Assembly: GCA_017165825.1 (NCBI GenBank)
Contig: CM029366.1
Coordinates: 25,507,066 to 25,571,065 of the forward strand
DNA length: 64,000 nt
Direction: 5' to 3'
Origin: Hepsetus odoe
Taxonomy: Eukaryota > Chordata > Actinopteri > Characiformes > Hepsetidae
Shown here in pieces: positions 1-12,960 of the stretch (within the stretch, counting starts at the first letter, position 1; each line of letters begins with the position of its first letter). The notes below the pieces were generated by a model. The model saw only the letters and a list, made by a program, of their open reading frames with translations. It did no database searches and was not told the origin of the DNA. The position numbers and the translations under genes are program-made.

Positions 1-114
1 CTTGTTTTCTCACAACTAGACCACTGTTAACGAGATCAACAGACTACGGCTTTGTTCAGAATGATGCGGCCATTGACATACAAAAAGAGGGAGAGCATAA
101 TAACAGATTTTAGC

Positions 115-425
115 TTCATTACAGTGGCTGCCTGTCTCAACTAAAACATTTTAAAATTCTGTTGCAGGTTTTCAAAGCTCTTAATGGATTGGTGCTTTCA
201 GTATATTACAGAGTGCCTGATAAGACTCCAAGTCAAGCCTTAAGATCAGCAAACTCTGCTTTGCGAAAGGTTCCTAAAATTAAACATAAAAAGGCTGGAA
301 AAGCTGGCTTTAGTTTTTATGTGCCAAAATTTTTAAACATACTGCCAATGAATATCTGTCAGACAACTAAAGTCAGTTGTTTTGAAACATTTAAAGAAAA
401 AAAAAGGGAAAAATATTTTTAAGAG
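115..425 (+). mobile_element. 3' end of an L2/CR1-type LINE (degraded)
   Basis: The plus-strand reading contains the familiar C-terminal tail of fish non-LTR reverse transcriptases: 'QWLPVSTK', then 'VFKALNGL', a Ser-rich 'SQALRSANSALRKVPK' stretch, and a final 'SCFETFK..' helix. These match the LHWLPV / VFKALNGLAP / RSLRSA..LLxVPR / SVSSFKSxLKTYLF blocks known from L2, CR1 and Rex elements. Frame changes (a frameshift after the WLPV block) and changed residues show it is an old, non-functional copy. Only the last ~100 codons are present; the body of the element lies off or is lost to the left. Confidence 0.8.
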
Positions 426-3078
426 CTCAAAAGAAACAGTGAATTCTGATTGAAGTGTACAACTTGATAATTGCTTAATAATTTACAATCCATATTAGCT
501 AAACTGAATTGCATATGTGGCCAAAATGCAAACATACACACATGCACGCACACATACATGTGTTCAAAATGTGCTAACTGGCTTAACTGACTGCCATTTA
601 ATACTGATCAACAATTTATCACAACTCTTTGATCACCAATTATAAAAGTTTGGTTGTAGTATCAGCTTTTTTTTTTTTACCCTTTAAACCTCAACAATAA
701 TTTCTCCTCAATAACAAGTTGACTCACAAGGATATTTTTTTAGTAGCACATGTGTCAATAATTGATAAAAGATATCAGGTCAAATAACTGGCAACAAATA
801 GAAAGAAAATTATATCTATTGTCATCACTGGATTATTTACATCTAGAGCACAGAATATAGGAACAATGAATTAACAGCACATTTAAATAGACAACTTTTC
901 TGTAACTTTAAATGTTGAGTCTACTGAGCCACATCTATAGACATTTTTCACCTCCTATCAGGAAACATCTAAGCACCCACATGCATGGCGTTCTAGAACA
1001 TGTCCCCATAGATACGGTTGCTAACGGCCCATAGTTACTGTGGACAAGGACTCTGGAAGTGAGCTGGCAGCCCAAACACCATCTTACCAACACACTCATG
1101 ATAACATCAGCTTTACTTCTCTTTAAATCTTCTAATAAACAAACAGTGCAACAACTAATGCCATATTACTAATTTGCCATTACAGTTACAGATCGGGCCT
1201 AGTCTTGGATTTGTACTCTAATAAAAGTCAGAACATAAATTTTGACAAACTTCTAAACATGTTTCAATTGCTTGGCACAAAATAATGGCACTTAGTGGAT
1301 GTGCTTTTTCTCAGAACATTTTTTACTTGTCAAAGCTGGTCAAGCATGAAAGCAAAAATGGTTAAAATACTGAAAACTCCAGATGCAAACATTCCTTGTG
1401 AATTATTTTATTTTATTTATGACATGAATACAATTATACGTTATTCAAAGCATTAACAGAAATAACAATTGAAACTTTCAAGTTATACTTTCCTCCCCGA
1501 GTAGAAGCAACAGCATAATAAAACTAATATTTCAAAAACAACCATTTTCTTTCAGCTAGTTTCCCCACAGCATTTCCACATCTGTTTTCTGAATTTGCTG
1601 GTAAATCTAATGTCAGAGCAAGGTTTGAAACTTTCCCCAAATTTCCTTCTGTCAATTAATTTGACATGTTGTGTTGACCTGAACTGGTCACATGCCTTAG
1701 TAGCACAGCTACTAGCTAAGGCATTGCTTGTTCTGAGAACAACTGAGACCTGCAGGGACTAAAATGAAAGTCTCATTTTGAGAATGAATAAGAGAATGAA
1801 TACAACATTCTTCTCCCTCTGAATATGAGCTGTGCGCAAATTAAGTTTTGAACTCACTAATGATAATTCACTTACTCTGCTATACCCTTCCAACCTTATG
1901 TTTTTTATTTATATATAGCTGTGAGGCATTGCAACAACAGCACCATGTTATCTTTCACATTTAAATAAATAAATATACGGAAGAACGAACAAAAAGCATT
2001 TATGAGGTGACACTTTGACTTCGGGTATCGTAAGCAATATCAGAGAAAACAGTAGGATGGGTGAATGCATGCAATAAAAATGGCAAAAAATAAATTCTGC
2101 CAAAAATGTGAAACTCAAAACTGAAACTTTCCTTCACTCTACAGCGACAATCAGTGTGCACACATTCATGCAGTCTGCGCAGCCACTTCACTAATTCACA
2201 GTCCTATAATGGACACTGGAGAGAAAACTCATCACTACTCATTCCAAGCATCAAGAGGCTGTACATGAACCAAAGACTTAATAGCAGGGAGGAAAGATTG
2301 ACAGGAAACCTTTAAATCCACTAATGACAACAAATGACAAAATAGTATGAGAGCATATGAGAGATACAAAAAAACAAAAACATAATTCACGGTCTTAGAT
2401 GACCATCTGTGCTTTTGTAAAGGACAGTGGATTTCATGGCACATGCTGCAGTCACTTCTGGAAGTTTATTTTACATATAAAAGTAAATTTTTGGTTTTCG
2501 TTGCTGGCAATAATCTTTATTTTGGTGCAACACCACCATAAACCCACCCTGTTAAACAAATAAAGAACAGACAGTAAAGATGCCCAATTAGTTTAGCAAC
2601 ATATGGTCACACAACATGCAAGCCATTCATTCTTTATTTTTCAATTACCTCACCATTACGAAGTTTGGCTAAACTAACTTTGTTACCACCCACAATTCAG
2701 TGAAGCAGCCCATATACCTCCCAGCTTATTCCTTACTGTTAATGTAACCTAATATATATTAGCTAACATGCTAATCAGGGAAAGAACAGAAGGTTTCTAA
2801 GAGAGAAAGTGCTTAAGAGTGATACAATAAAAATAAATACCATAAAAATGCACAAACATAGCACAAGCAGTCCACTGAACTTGCCTGAGCAAAAAGAAAA
2901 CAAAAAAAACGCCAAGGGGATTGTATGTGTGATACTTTCTAAACACAAAAATACTCAAAATGCTACTTCAACAATACTGGCATGTACTACAAGCTCCTTT
3001 CTGGGACACCCTGACTAACTGGAACCTTTAAACATAATAAAAACCTAACTAAAGTTATTTAAAATAATTTAAAAAAAG

Positions 3079-3082
<4 letters not shown>

Positions 3083-3153
<71 letters not shown>
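3083..3153. repeat. (TA)n microsatellite
   Basis: An uninterrupted run of about 35 TA units. It is likely highly variable in length between individuals and able to form cruciforms. Confidence 0.95.
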
Positions 3154-3155
<2 letters not shown>

Positions 3156-3856
3156 TTATATCCCCCAACCTTAGTTACTCATTGTGCTCATTTCCCTAAT
3201 ACGTATCTCTCACCCTCTCTACCCATCCATGCCTCCTCAACACTGAGCTCAAATTACTCTCATTTGTCTCCCTGTAAACACACGCATATACTCTCGAGTT
3301 GAGGTAAACAAAGACCTTTTTGGAGAGTAGTCGATGAGGAACAATAAAACAAGTTGCACAAATGTCTCTTTCCTTTAGTCCATCATTTTTACAGTTAACC
3401 AGTCGCTGGAAGAGGGGAACAGTTAAAAACAATCTAAGAAAGCTACATGAGTGGCTAACTGAGCAAGCCAAAATAACCAATTACTGAAGTAATAATAAAA
3501 GTAAATGAATCCCTTCTGTCTTTTACAAATGCCTCTCAACATGCCGCTCCTTTTTCTTAGACAGACTGTGCCTTTAAGACTAATATATAAATAAATGATC
3601 CTTGTACTGGTTGGCTGCCTCATACCAGCCGGGCTGGAAAAACCTTCCATGTGACTGGGAGGGGCTAAATTGCTCTAGGCTGAATATGTGAACATGCACT
3701 GATAAACCACTTAATCACGTACAACTACCTTGTATAGAGGTTAGGAACACTGTGCCCACATACATCTGTCTCTGACAACACTACACTTATGTCCAGATAT
3801 TTTTGGTTTGTGAAATATTCAGACATTTAAAAACTGCAGCTACAGTATTGTGTGCA

Positions 3857-3879
3857 GACACACACACACACACACACAC
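3857..3879. repeat. (CA)n microsatellite
   Basis: A pure CA dinucleotide run of about 11 units. Confidence 0.9.
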
Positions 3880-4112
3880 TCCACTGCCACGTCAGTGTGC
3901 TCGCTGTGCTGAGACCATCCACCCTTCAAATACCTGTTCACTGGTTGTCCTGAACACTGGCAAATGATCAGATAATTTTGGCCTACCAAATGATGTGCAG
4001 GAAAAAAAAAATAAATAAATTACACAAAGTGCAATGAACTTACACAGGGGTACATGTAGATGTAGGGGTAGATTTCACAAACCATTGTAAATGTGCTGTT
4101 TTTCATGACATT

Positions 4113-4139
4113 ACACACACACACACACACACACACACA
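4113..4139. repeat. (CA)n microsatellite
   Basis: A pure CA run of about 13 units, followed by an A-rich stretch with an ~18-base poly-A at 4162-4179. Confidence 0.9.
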
Positions 4140-7100
4140 AATAAAAAAATAAAAATTCTTTAAAAAAAAAAAAAAAAAAGGACTGAAAGGGTAGCTTTTG
4201 CAACCTAACATACACTCACTGTATGGACAATACTGAAAAAAAAGTAATAATAAATAAATAAATAAAAAAAGTTTACATACAAAACACACCCAAAAAAATA
4301 GATCATCCTCTCTTACTCAAACTGAAGTCAAACTCAGTAACAAATACTATTGTATTTATTCTTTTTAACCTTTAAAAACTTACTGGTTAACCTATAAAAA
4401 GTACTAAAGGACATAACAGAGCTCCTACCCATGTCATTATTTTAATAAAACACCACACCAAACCTGCACGGCCCCCTGATATGAATGATTTTCACAAACT
4501 TACTGTAAATCATAAATATGGGCCAGTACATGTTGTTCTATATTGATTAGTCATTCTAATAGAAAAGACCACACAACAAAGGAGTACAGGGCTTGGCTGC
4601 ATCTATTCATGAGAAAAAAATCCACTGTCCCAATACTGAAGCGGAACTCGACCTTGCTCCTATAGCTAGTCTGACATGCTTGCACACACTCATGGATGAC
4701 ATCATTTCTCTTAGCAAAAAAGACCCAAAAAGCTCCCTCTTTCATTTGACTGTAACCGGTACTTACTATCACGCTCTAAAGCGTCCCTCTTCCAGTACTG
4801 TTCCTCACTGCATTTACTGGTTCAAAAGATGATGGAAGCTTTTTGTTTTCGTGATGATCGTGCAACTGCTTTTTTAATACTTTACAGCATTTAACTATAT
4901 TTAGATGTGTTCTAGACTCCTTCTACAGATTAAGACTGGCCTCTTGACCAGATGAAGTCACCTGACCTGGAGACGAAATACACATGAATATGATTTAAAG
5001 CGAAGTTAAGCTTTTGTAAGCAGCTGATTCAGATTCTGACTGCAAACAATATTTTAGAAATGTTTAACAAAAATGTTTCATAGGACAATGGTTCTCTGTA
5101 TGATTTGCAATGACAGTGGCCATAAAACCACATATGTAAGGCCAACTACGTAATTCAAATTGCAATCTCTAACAAAATCCGCAACTTCACAAAACAGCAG
5201 AAAACATGTTTGGCCACAACCCAGATCAATCATCTGAGAGATGAAGAAAAATGATGACATCAGTTTTTCCACCTCAGCATCTTGTTCAAACAGATATACA
5301 CTTCAGGCTATCTGAAAAGCCATTATGCTAGAGGCAATTGCATGTAATATTTCCTTTTTTGACAGGACAAAGAGGAAGACTATGAGGTTATATTAGAATG
5401 TGTCCTGTATAACCAGCCATAATGATTTTACTAGTCTTTACTAGAAACACATCAGGTTCTTGCTACTCCATGAACATGCTATTACCAAGTCTAGATTAGA
5501 AATGAGTTTTGCCAAACAGCAGTTCCATATTTAACAGAAAGGCTGACAAAAAACATGTAGACAGTGTGATTCATCAAACAATAAAAAATAAGAAAAAGTA
5601 GTACATTTGTCACTTTCTTAAAATAATCCCACTTTAAAAATACCCTCCATTATGCTGCTGACAGAGATGAAGAAGCATTCAATGCACATTTCACTCTACA
5701 AGATCCAAAAGATCTTCATGAAATATGTTTGCTTTCCATGTGACAACGCCCGTTCAGTCAACATGCTTTTTGTGTCAAGTCTCATTATCATTTGCCCTCT
5801 CATAAGAGACTATCTTGGGTCTCGAGTTACTATGGACAGAGGAGCAAAAGACAGATGACATGAGACTAAAATGGCTGCTTAGCTACCACAAAAAAAAGGA
5901 AAGAAAAAAGAAGGCAGGAGGGAGACTGAAAGGAGAGACATGTATGTGCCTGTGTGAACACACAAGAGAGAGTGGGGGCTGGGGGCTCAAGGTGAGTTTT
6001 CTTCTCTTTTAATACAAAATCCTTAAGCCATGGTAGATGATGTGCTACAGAACCAACAAATATTTTTCCATTTCAAACTATTATTTATCCTACTACACCT
6101 GTGGTGAATGAGAGGAAGGGGCATGCAAATTCTTCTGTGATTTTTTTTTTTCCATACTGTTTTTTTCTCCCAGGAACCTTTGCTCTTCACTGCACAGGAA
6201 AACCATGAAGCCAAGCCATAAAAACACCCCCACCAACCTTAAAACACAAACATATGTGTGCATGCAGTGCCCAATCTATGGAAACACCTCCTGTGATTGG
6301 CCAAGGAACACAGAAAATGCACCAATCAAACAACAGCAAGGAGACAGGCGTCACAGCGCCATGTTCTTAACCCTGCTGCACTATAGGGTAAAGCCTCAGA
6401 CACATTCAGAGCATTTCCCCAACATACTGTACATACATATGAAAAAGATTAAAGCCTTTAGAGACCTAAAATAAACTACATGCTTTCTCATTCACACAGG
6501 CTAAGTTTTATGAATTTGAAAAATAATTTCTTATTTCACTTCTGAGCACCACAGAGAATTTGATTTTTTTCGGTTTGGGTTTCAAATGCATAAAACTGAG
6601 ATGTTTTAGCACACATCCCAACATTACCTAAATGTTCTGCTTTTAATGGGTTCAATGAATGTGTCATCAAACATTAGTGTGAGTAATTGGTCACATTTTA
6701 GCATCATTCCAATACTGTTTTTTTTAATGCCAACACTGTTCTGATATCACTATGCATCAGCAGATAAGGCAGAGCCTAGGGCGAGAATGTACTGTTGTAA
6801 ACAATGAGTAAATGGATTCTGTTGGATCCCAATCATCAACTACTTCGCCTCATCCTCATATCTCTTCCCCTCTCTAAAACGGTCACCCCTCACCCTCCTT
6901 CCTCTGTGCTGGAATTCTCTCTTTGGTGGTGGTGGGCCAGCATCAAATTTCAAACTCAGTCTCTCTGAGCATCTGAAACAGCCCCTGAAACAGTGTTCCA
7001 CTTCAGAGGAGCACTGAATAGTCTTCACACATTTACCTTACATATGTACCTTTTTGTATTAAACAAAAATTAAAAACCCTGACCAAAGGGTACATTCATG

Positions 7101-10100
7101 CAGTTAATCAGATGCTTTCATTTCATGTTGTGCTAATCTTTTCTAACATAAAAATAAGCCTCAAGCTCCCCCAGGATGGACCCTCGAGATACAGCAAAAG
7201 CAGTAATATGGAGCCAGAGAATGTGTGCGCGAGTGAGCAAGAGAGAGAGAGCGAGGACTGGTCCTGCCCCTCTGACTGAACATTCCTTCAGATCGTCATG
7301 TTTCACCACAGAAAAAAAAGAGAGAGGGAGGAGAACAGAGATGAGGAAGGGAAAAAAAGAGGCCCACTTTTGGGGCAACAACAAGCAGGAATAAATCCAG
7401 GGAAATCCAAGCCATGGTGACTGCTCAGCAGCTCAGCTGGCAAAAAACAAAACAAAACATAATAATCTCTTAACTTGGAGAACCTTCTTTCACTTTTGGT
7501 TTGCTAATGCATTTTGGTGGCGGTCTGGCCTTGCAATTGTAAGTCAAATTTAAGCAAAATGAAATGGCCAATTATTCACAATTCAAATACCAAAACAACT
7601 GAACTTCAGCATGAAAACTCTGCAAACATGGCCTACTCAAGAAGGTTTGGTTTTAGTCTTGACTTGATCTGTGCATACAGAGGTTTTGCTTTTGGTTTTG
7701 TTTATTTTCCTTGTGACTGAATTGTCCTTTGTCTCTTCACAAAAGCAGTGTGGTTTACTTTGATAGCAAGTCAGGGAAGTTAGGGACAGAGCTCATATTT
7801 CGCATGGCAGAGGGCAGCCAAAACAGCAGCCACCAAAATAACACAGAAACATTCAAAAACGTGTGGTGTGATCGATTTTATGGTGCTGCGTACACATAGC
7901 TGAGAACGTAAGTAAGAAAGAAAAAGCAAGGAATTGACTGCTACGTATAACCTAGTCCCTTTTCAGTTAAAAACTTCTGATAAGTCTAATTTTTAGGGAA
8001 AAAAAAATAAACAATTAAATGTGCCTTAAATATTTTTCAAAAAAATGAAGAAGCATATCTTCTGAGCTATTTCCTACAATCCAAGTTATTCAGCAGTGCT
8101 GCCCAACAGGGCGTCACTGCACTGGTCTTGGCTTTCCAGTAAAGAGAGGCTCACTCGAGTAATGTATTCGCACTCAGACATCTTGACCGTGATAGAAGAT
8201 GGTAATATGAACGTCCACGGTGATTAACGTCTTGTTTGCTTGTTTTGCTGCGTAGCACAACAAATTATTTCAGGCACTATTAAGGGCACTCTTTGTTCAT
8301 GGTCAATGAAAGAAGGGGTCCTGGTAAAGTCAAAATGAGCAGCTGGTCATGACCTGTAATGAGGGACATTCGGAATACAGAAATGCACGAGACATGCTCA
8401 CGTTATGTAATGTTATTTTTGGACCACACGCTAAATCAGAAGTATTGGCCTCCCGGTAAATTAGAAACATTGTGCTTTAAAAACTGAACGCTGGTTGTGT
8501 TTCCAATCTGAAAATAATCTCCCAGAACTTTGTTAGAGGACGGTGAGAAAAAAGGGGGCTCTGGTGGAGCAGGTTTTATAAACTCGGTGTGTAAAAGGGC
8601 GAGTTCATATAATAATTAAACAGGAAATTCCCAGTTGGAGAGAGGGAGAGAGAGCAGCCTTCAAATCGTTAGCCATTCCTCCCTCGCTCGCCCTCTCCCC
8701 TGTCGTTTCGACTCACTTGTTGTTGAAATAAAAATGGAGGCTAAAAAAGGAAACGCGAGCTCCCCTCAGAAATACCACCCATTTCTCATCGCCGCCACCG
8801 CCGAAGAGGTTGGGGGTTGGTGGATGGAGGGAGGGGGGAGGGAGGAGGGGGTTATGAGAAAAGCAAGTCACCGTCCTAAGAGTTGGCATTATGTTAGCTT
8901 GCGAAACAGAGAAAGTTCAACACAAGACACCACTAAATATGCGAGCTTCTGAAAGTGCATTCAAACTTGAAAAGAAGGTGTAGTTTAGTCCTGAACGAAT
9001 ATGGAGCCTTAACAAGCGGGAGGGAGGCAGAGCACAAAAATGAAGAAACTGATGATTAAAAATAAGTTACATCTGCGTTAGGTTGAACTGATTACAACAG
9101 AATGGAGATAACTGGACGTCTATGTCCAATATATCGTCCAGAAGTTGTTGAAAATCAAGTAACAAGGATGTGTGCTTCATCACCCACATACAACATTGTC
9201 TTTCGGGAGAATTCAAGCCGTACAAAATGAGAAAAAAATGCAGTTTTGCTTCACAACTTCGCTCTTCTGACCTGAACACTGAGGTTACTGACTAGCTGCC
9301 TCTCCTGATGCACTCCTTGAAAATGTACCAAGCTGCTAGCAATCAGCCAAATAAAAACACGTCCCGTGTGAAATCAGCACCTTCTCAAATGACCCAGAAT
9401 AGCAAAGCCTACACTGAAAACCAAAACAATTTGCTTTCCCTAGTTTCCACAGCCCACTGCCTCGCAAAGAGGACCGTTTTACATGTTGCAAGGAATTACC
9501 GAGTGAGTGCAAGCATTCTTCAGCTCACCCAGTGAACTAAAAGGAAACTGCTATGTTTATTAGCTGCTACAGAAGCAAACCCGATTCAGCATCAAAAATA
9601 ATAAATACACACAATCCGTCGTCCTGAGGGGCGCCAGGGTTACAGGTAAACATAGTATATTGATGCAAAAGTACAAGTAAACACCACAATAGAATTACAA
9701 ACAGTAAATGTTTACACGGCAGGCTCTTATGAAAAATGCAGCTCTCATAACACGAGGACCAGGACACAGTATTGTGAATACTGGCCTTATCGGTCGACAA
9801 ACATCATTTACTGGCTACAGAGCTAGCTTACTAGCTAACTTAGACCATTAGCTAAGCGAACATTATCTAATGTGGCTGTGAAACCCGCCCATTTGTTAAT
9901 AAAATCAAGAAAAATGTCGATGTAAATAACGAACAAGTATGGGTAACTCGGCGGCACACGGGCAGAGCTAACTAGAGAGCTGCCAAGTTATGCTGTAACT
10001 TTGGCCATTAGTGATACAGAACAAGCTTGCAAAATAACCAAGGGGGTAAAAAACACGCTTACCCAGCCCGTCATTCCAACTCAGTTCAGATGAAATATCC

Positions 10101-10152
10101 TATTCTGATAATTGGTCGTGTTTAAATATTCCCACATCAAGGCGAATCGAGA

Positions 10153-11560
10153 CTACGAGGCCTCTTCCTGCGACCTCGGCGTTTCCTGCACGATGTGAGC
10201 CGAGAGGCAGCCTCCCTCTCCGGGGCACCTTCCAAACTTCTTAGTGTCCCTCAAGCCAAGGGTGAAAGTTTCATACCCTCTCCCGTTTGGGCCATGGCAC
10301 TTCCTTCGGATGTTATTTTGAACTCCCACTGGTTGCATCCATGTGTGATGTTGTTTTACACCAATTATGCTCGATATTTATGTGGGGGTAAGGTACAGCT
10401 CTGTGTGTTACAAGGCTGTGATTCTATCCAGGTCCTTAACATTTGCAGCGGCGCCCATCCCCCTCCTCACCGGCACCGACCGCGGCTCCCAGCGAAACTG
10501 ACACACCACCGTGGCACGGGGTCTCCGAAGCGCTACAGCAGGGGCTCGGGTCAGGGCGGGCCCAGCGGCCAGGCTCAGCCCCGGCCACCAACCATAGGCT
10601 GGAAATGTGTCCGTCTGCGCGGGGGGAGGTAAAGACCGCGCGCAATTGGAGAGGAGACGTTCAACGGTTTCGTTGTTCGAGGCGGGGCAGGCCCTCGTGT
10701 TTCGGGGAGGGGTGGAAAAAGCGTAGTCAGAGAGTGCAGCGCTTCGCTGAGAGAGAGGGTGGATGGAGTCTGTGCCCAGACGAGGAGAAAGAGCAGAGCG
10801 AGTAGCTAAACGGATACCCGAACGAAGTAAATGAGGACATTGGGGGACAGTTGTCACGTTACTAAATACACAAGCCGTGGGATTTTCACGTTCTTTCATA
10901 AAGGGATTACTCTTTCTTCTTGTAAAAACAATGTATTCAACGCTAAAGGGAGCTTGTGTTAGCCACATAGCAGCTATCCGTAGCCACACGGGGTCTCCGG
11001 GGCCCCATCGCAGGGACACCGACATTAGAGGTAGGGTCAGCCCCACCTTAACTCAGCTCTGAGCGGGACATGAAGGCTCGGGCTGGTGGGACACGGCACG
11101 GGACTGGACAGGGAATACTGACCCGTGTGTGAGCGGGTTCCGACCGATTTACTTCACACTCTCCTGCTCAGACGACGCCTTTTCGTCTTTTTTCACACAA
11201 AAGAACGGTTTGAATACACACAACGTCCTTATGGATATATTAAACGATTTTTTCTTTTTACGTATCAGTGTGGTTTTTTTTACTGTATACACGAAGAAAC
11301 GAATCCTTGACGAGATTTAAAGAGTAAGTTGCAAGTTATGGTTGCCACTGACAACGACACCCCCGTCTCGTTACCTAAAGAATGCGCACGTGAATGGAAA
11401 CAAACGAACGAGCTTGTGATTGGCTGGGCGGGCCAGTACTAGGTCACGGGGTGAGGGAGGAGAGTGCCGATTGGCTGAGGCACCTCCGTTAACGTCATTT
11501 GTTGCAATGGATTCTGAAGAGCTGACGAGGTTGTAGGTGAAACAGGGCGAAAGCTGGGAG
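10153..11560. promoter_or_regulatory. CpG-rich promoter-like region, gene not identified
   Basis: This stretch is much richer in CG dinucleotides and G+C than the DNA to its left. It has two ATTGG (inverted CCAAT) boxes at 11419-11423 and 11470-11474 about 50 bp apart, a GGGCGGG GC box at 11426-11432, a CRE-like TAACGTCA at 11490-11497 and a CACGTG E-box at 11387-11392. A strong splice donor on the minus strand (GTAAGCG just below 10065) and a possible plus-strand donor (GAG/GTAAAG near 10629) mean first exons could lie on either strand. This is the usual make-up of a housekeeping, possibly bidirectional, vertebrate promoter. Which gene it serves is unknown. The 212-codon open frame inside it is what GC-rich DNA gives by chance. 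Confidence 0.55.
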
Positions 11561-12179
11561 TTTGTTTACCAAGAATGTATAGTCAAAAACCCACTCGCTC
11601 TCATAATCCAGGTACCTCAGGGTGTTCAGAACGAATTTAGACATTTACATCAGGAAAAGATTGCCCCTTAGACGGTAGTCCTTTTTAACTGAAGCCGAAG
11701 GGAAGCATTAAGCACGGCACAAATCCTGGCTAGGCTTTAGGTCTGGCTTAATATACTAAATACTCGCATTTATTTATTTTATATAACGACACGTTATTGC
11801 GGTTTTACACCTGCCTTTATTATTGTGCTTCATCTTTTTTTTTTAAATCCAGCACATTCTGATTTATTTTTTCCATGTTTTAATTTTGTATTTTAATCTT
11901 TTCATTTCCACCTTATTCTGATTTATTCACAGGTTTTATTTCTTTTAAACCTAATATTTTTTATAATTATTTAATTGTGCTCGAATCACATCTTCCTATT
12001 CCATTTTTAGCCTTTTTGTGTTTCGTAGTTGTTCGTTTGTAAAACACTCAGAACGACTGCAGTGTGTGAAAGGGGTCATATAAATAAACTAGCCTTTATT
12101 CACCGACAGCACGTGTCCAGCCTGTTTCAGACTTCACTGCAGGGCTGTTCCTTTCTTTAAGGGGTGGGAAGTGGTGGAG

Positions 12180-12960
12180 GTTCGTATCTCTGCTTCATTT
12201 GTGCGGTTTTATGTATTCGCCGCGGGCTCTTTCCCACACTGCCGCTCCTGTCCTACCCGCTGCATCCGGCACTGCTGATCGTTGTGCACCTTCTGTATGA
12301 AAAGGCGAACCGTGACACTGTTAATGTGCATTTAAAGTGACACCGAGCTGGTGGAACCACCATTCAGGACGTGCAGGGACGCACGTAATCTCCACACAAA
12401 CCAAAACACACCCCGCACACGGCGGACCTTTTGTGTCTGCGGACCTCACGGAATAAAGGCGACAGTTTAAAGCGCCAGGGAGCAGTGACGGGCAATAAAG
12501 CCTGTGTGTTTGTGATTCAAAAGCCCAGATAAACCCAACAGGACAGGTAGGTGATCGTGGACCGACACGCTTTAAGAAGAAAACGGCGAATTGTCTTCTC
12601 CCACGTCAGCGCGAAAGGGGCGACTCACCACAACGCGCGCGCGCCGAGCCTGAGGGACATCTCGTCCTCGACCCAGCGGATCACGTGACCACCTAGCAGC
12701 GTACTGACTCGGTTTACTGAACCGACCCAATGGATCCAGCTCAGAATGCAATTCTCTTGCGTTTTAGGCTATAGGTAGCTCGCTTAGTCGCCTCATTTTC
12801 TCCTTCTCACCCCCAAGGATGTCGAGTTAATGTTAAGCCTCGCCGGTAGTTTAAGTCCTGCGTCACCCATTCACTTCAGTGCTCGGTCGAATCGGCCCCG
12901 TGGTGAATCGGCCTGTACACTAGGGAAATGGGACGGAAGATGCGCTGTAGGTGAACGTAA
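12180..12960. promoter_or_regulatory. Second CpG-rich promoter-like block with a CLEAR/E-box
   Basis: The block is rich in CG dinucleotides, including a GCGCGCGCGC run near 12635-12645. It contains ATCACGTGAC at 12680-12689, which differs by one base from the palindromic E-box GTCACGTGAC bound by USF and TFE/TFEB factors. No coding exon is recognised next to it. It could be an alternative promoter or enhancer of the same unknown gene as the 10-11.5 kb block. Confidence 0.4.

Larger units (their letters stand above)
426..8080. other. AT-rich region with no supported gene
   Basis: About 7.6 kb of AT-rich DNA with no open frame above ~90 codons that looks like protein and no chain of exons that I can join. 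It carries a (TA)n run, two CA microsatellites, several A/T homopolymers and a weak GT-AG candidate near 6.84-7.03 kb. It could be intron or long 3'UTR of a gene that uses the CpG-rich stretch to its right as promoter, but the sequence alone does not show this. Confidence 0.4.

Noticed and set aside
6840..7028. Minus-strand frame ending 'KFDAGPPPPKREFQHRGRR..' with a possible acceptor and a stop
   Set aside because: It looks like the tail of an RNA-binding protein, but I could not join it to any upstream exon or name a family.
8086..8181. 31-codon minus-strand frame starting MSECEYITR with a GTGAGC donor inside
   Set aside because: The ATG and donor could define a tiny start exon, but no partner exon or homologue is recognised.
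10408..11046. 212-codon minus-strand open frame in the CpG-rich block
   Set aside because: G+C-rich DNA has few stops. The translation shows no domain, and overlapping frames on both strands are equally long.
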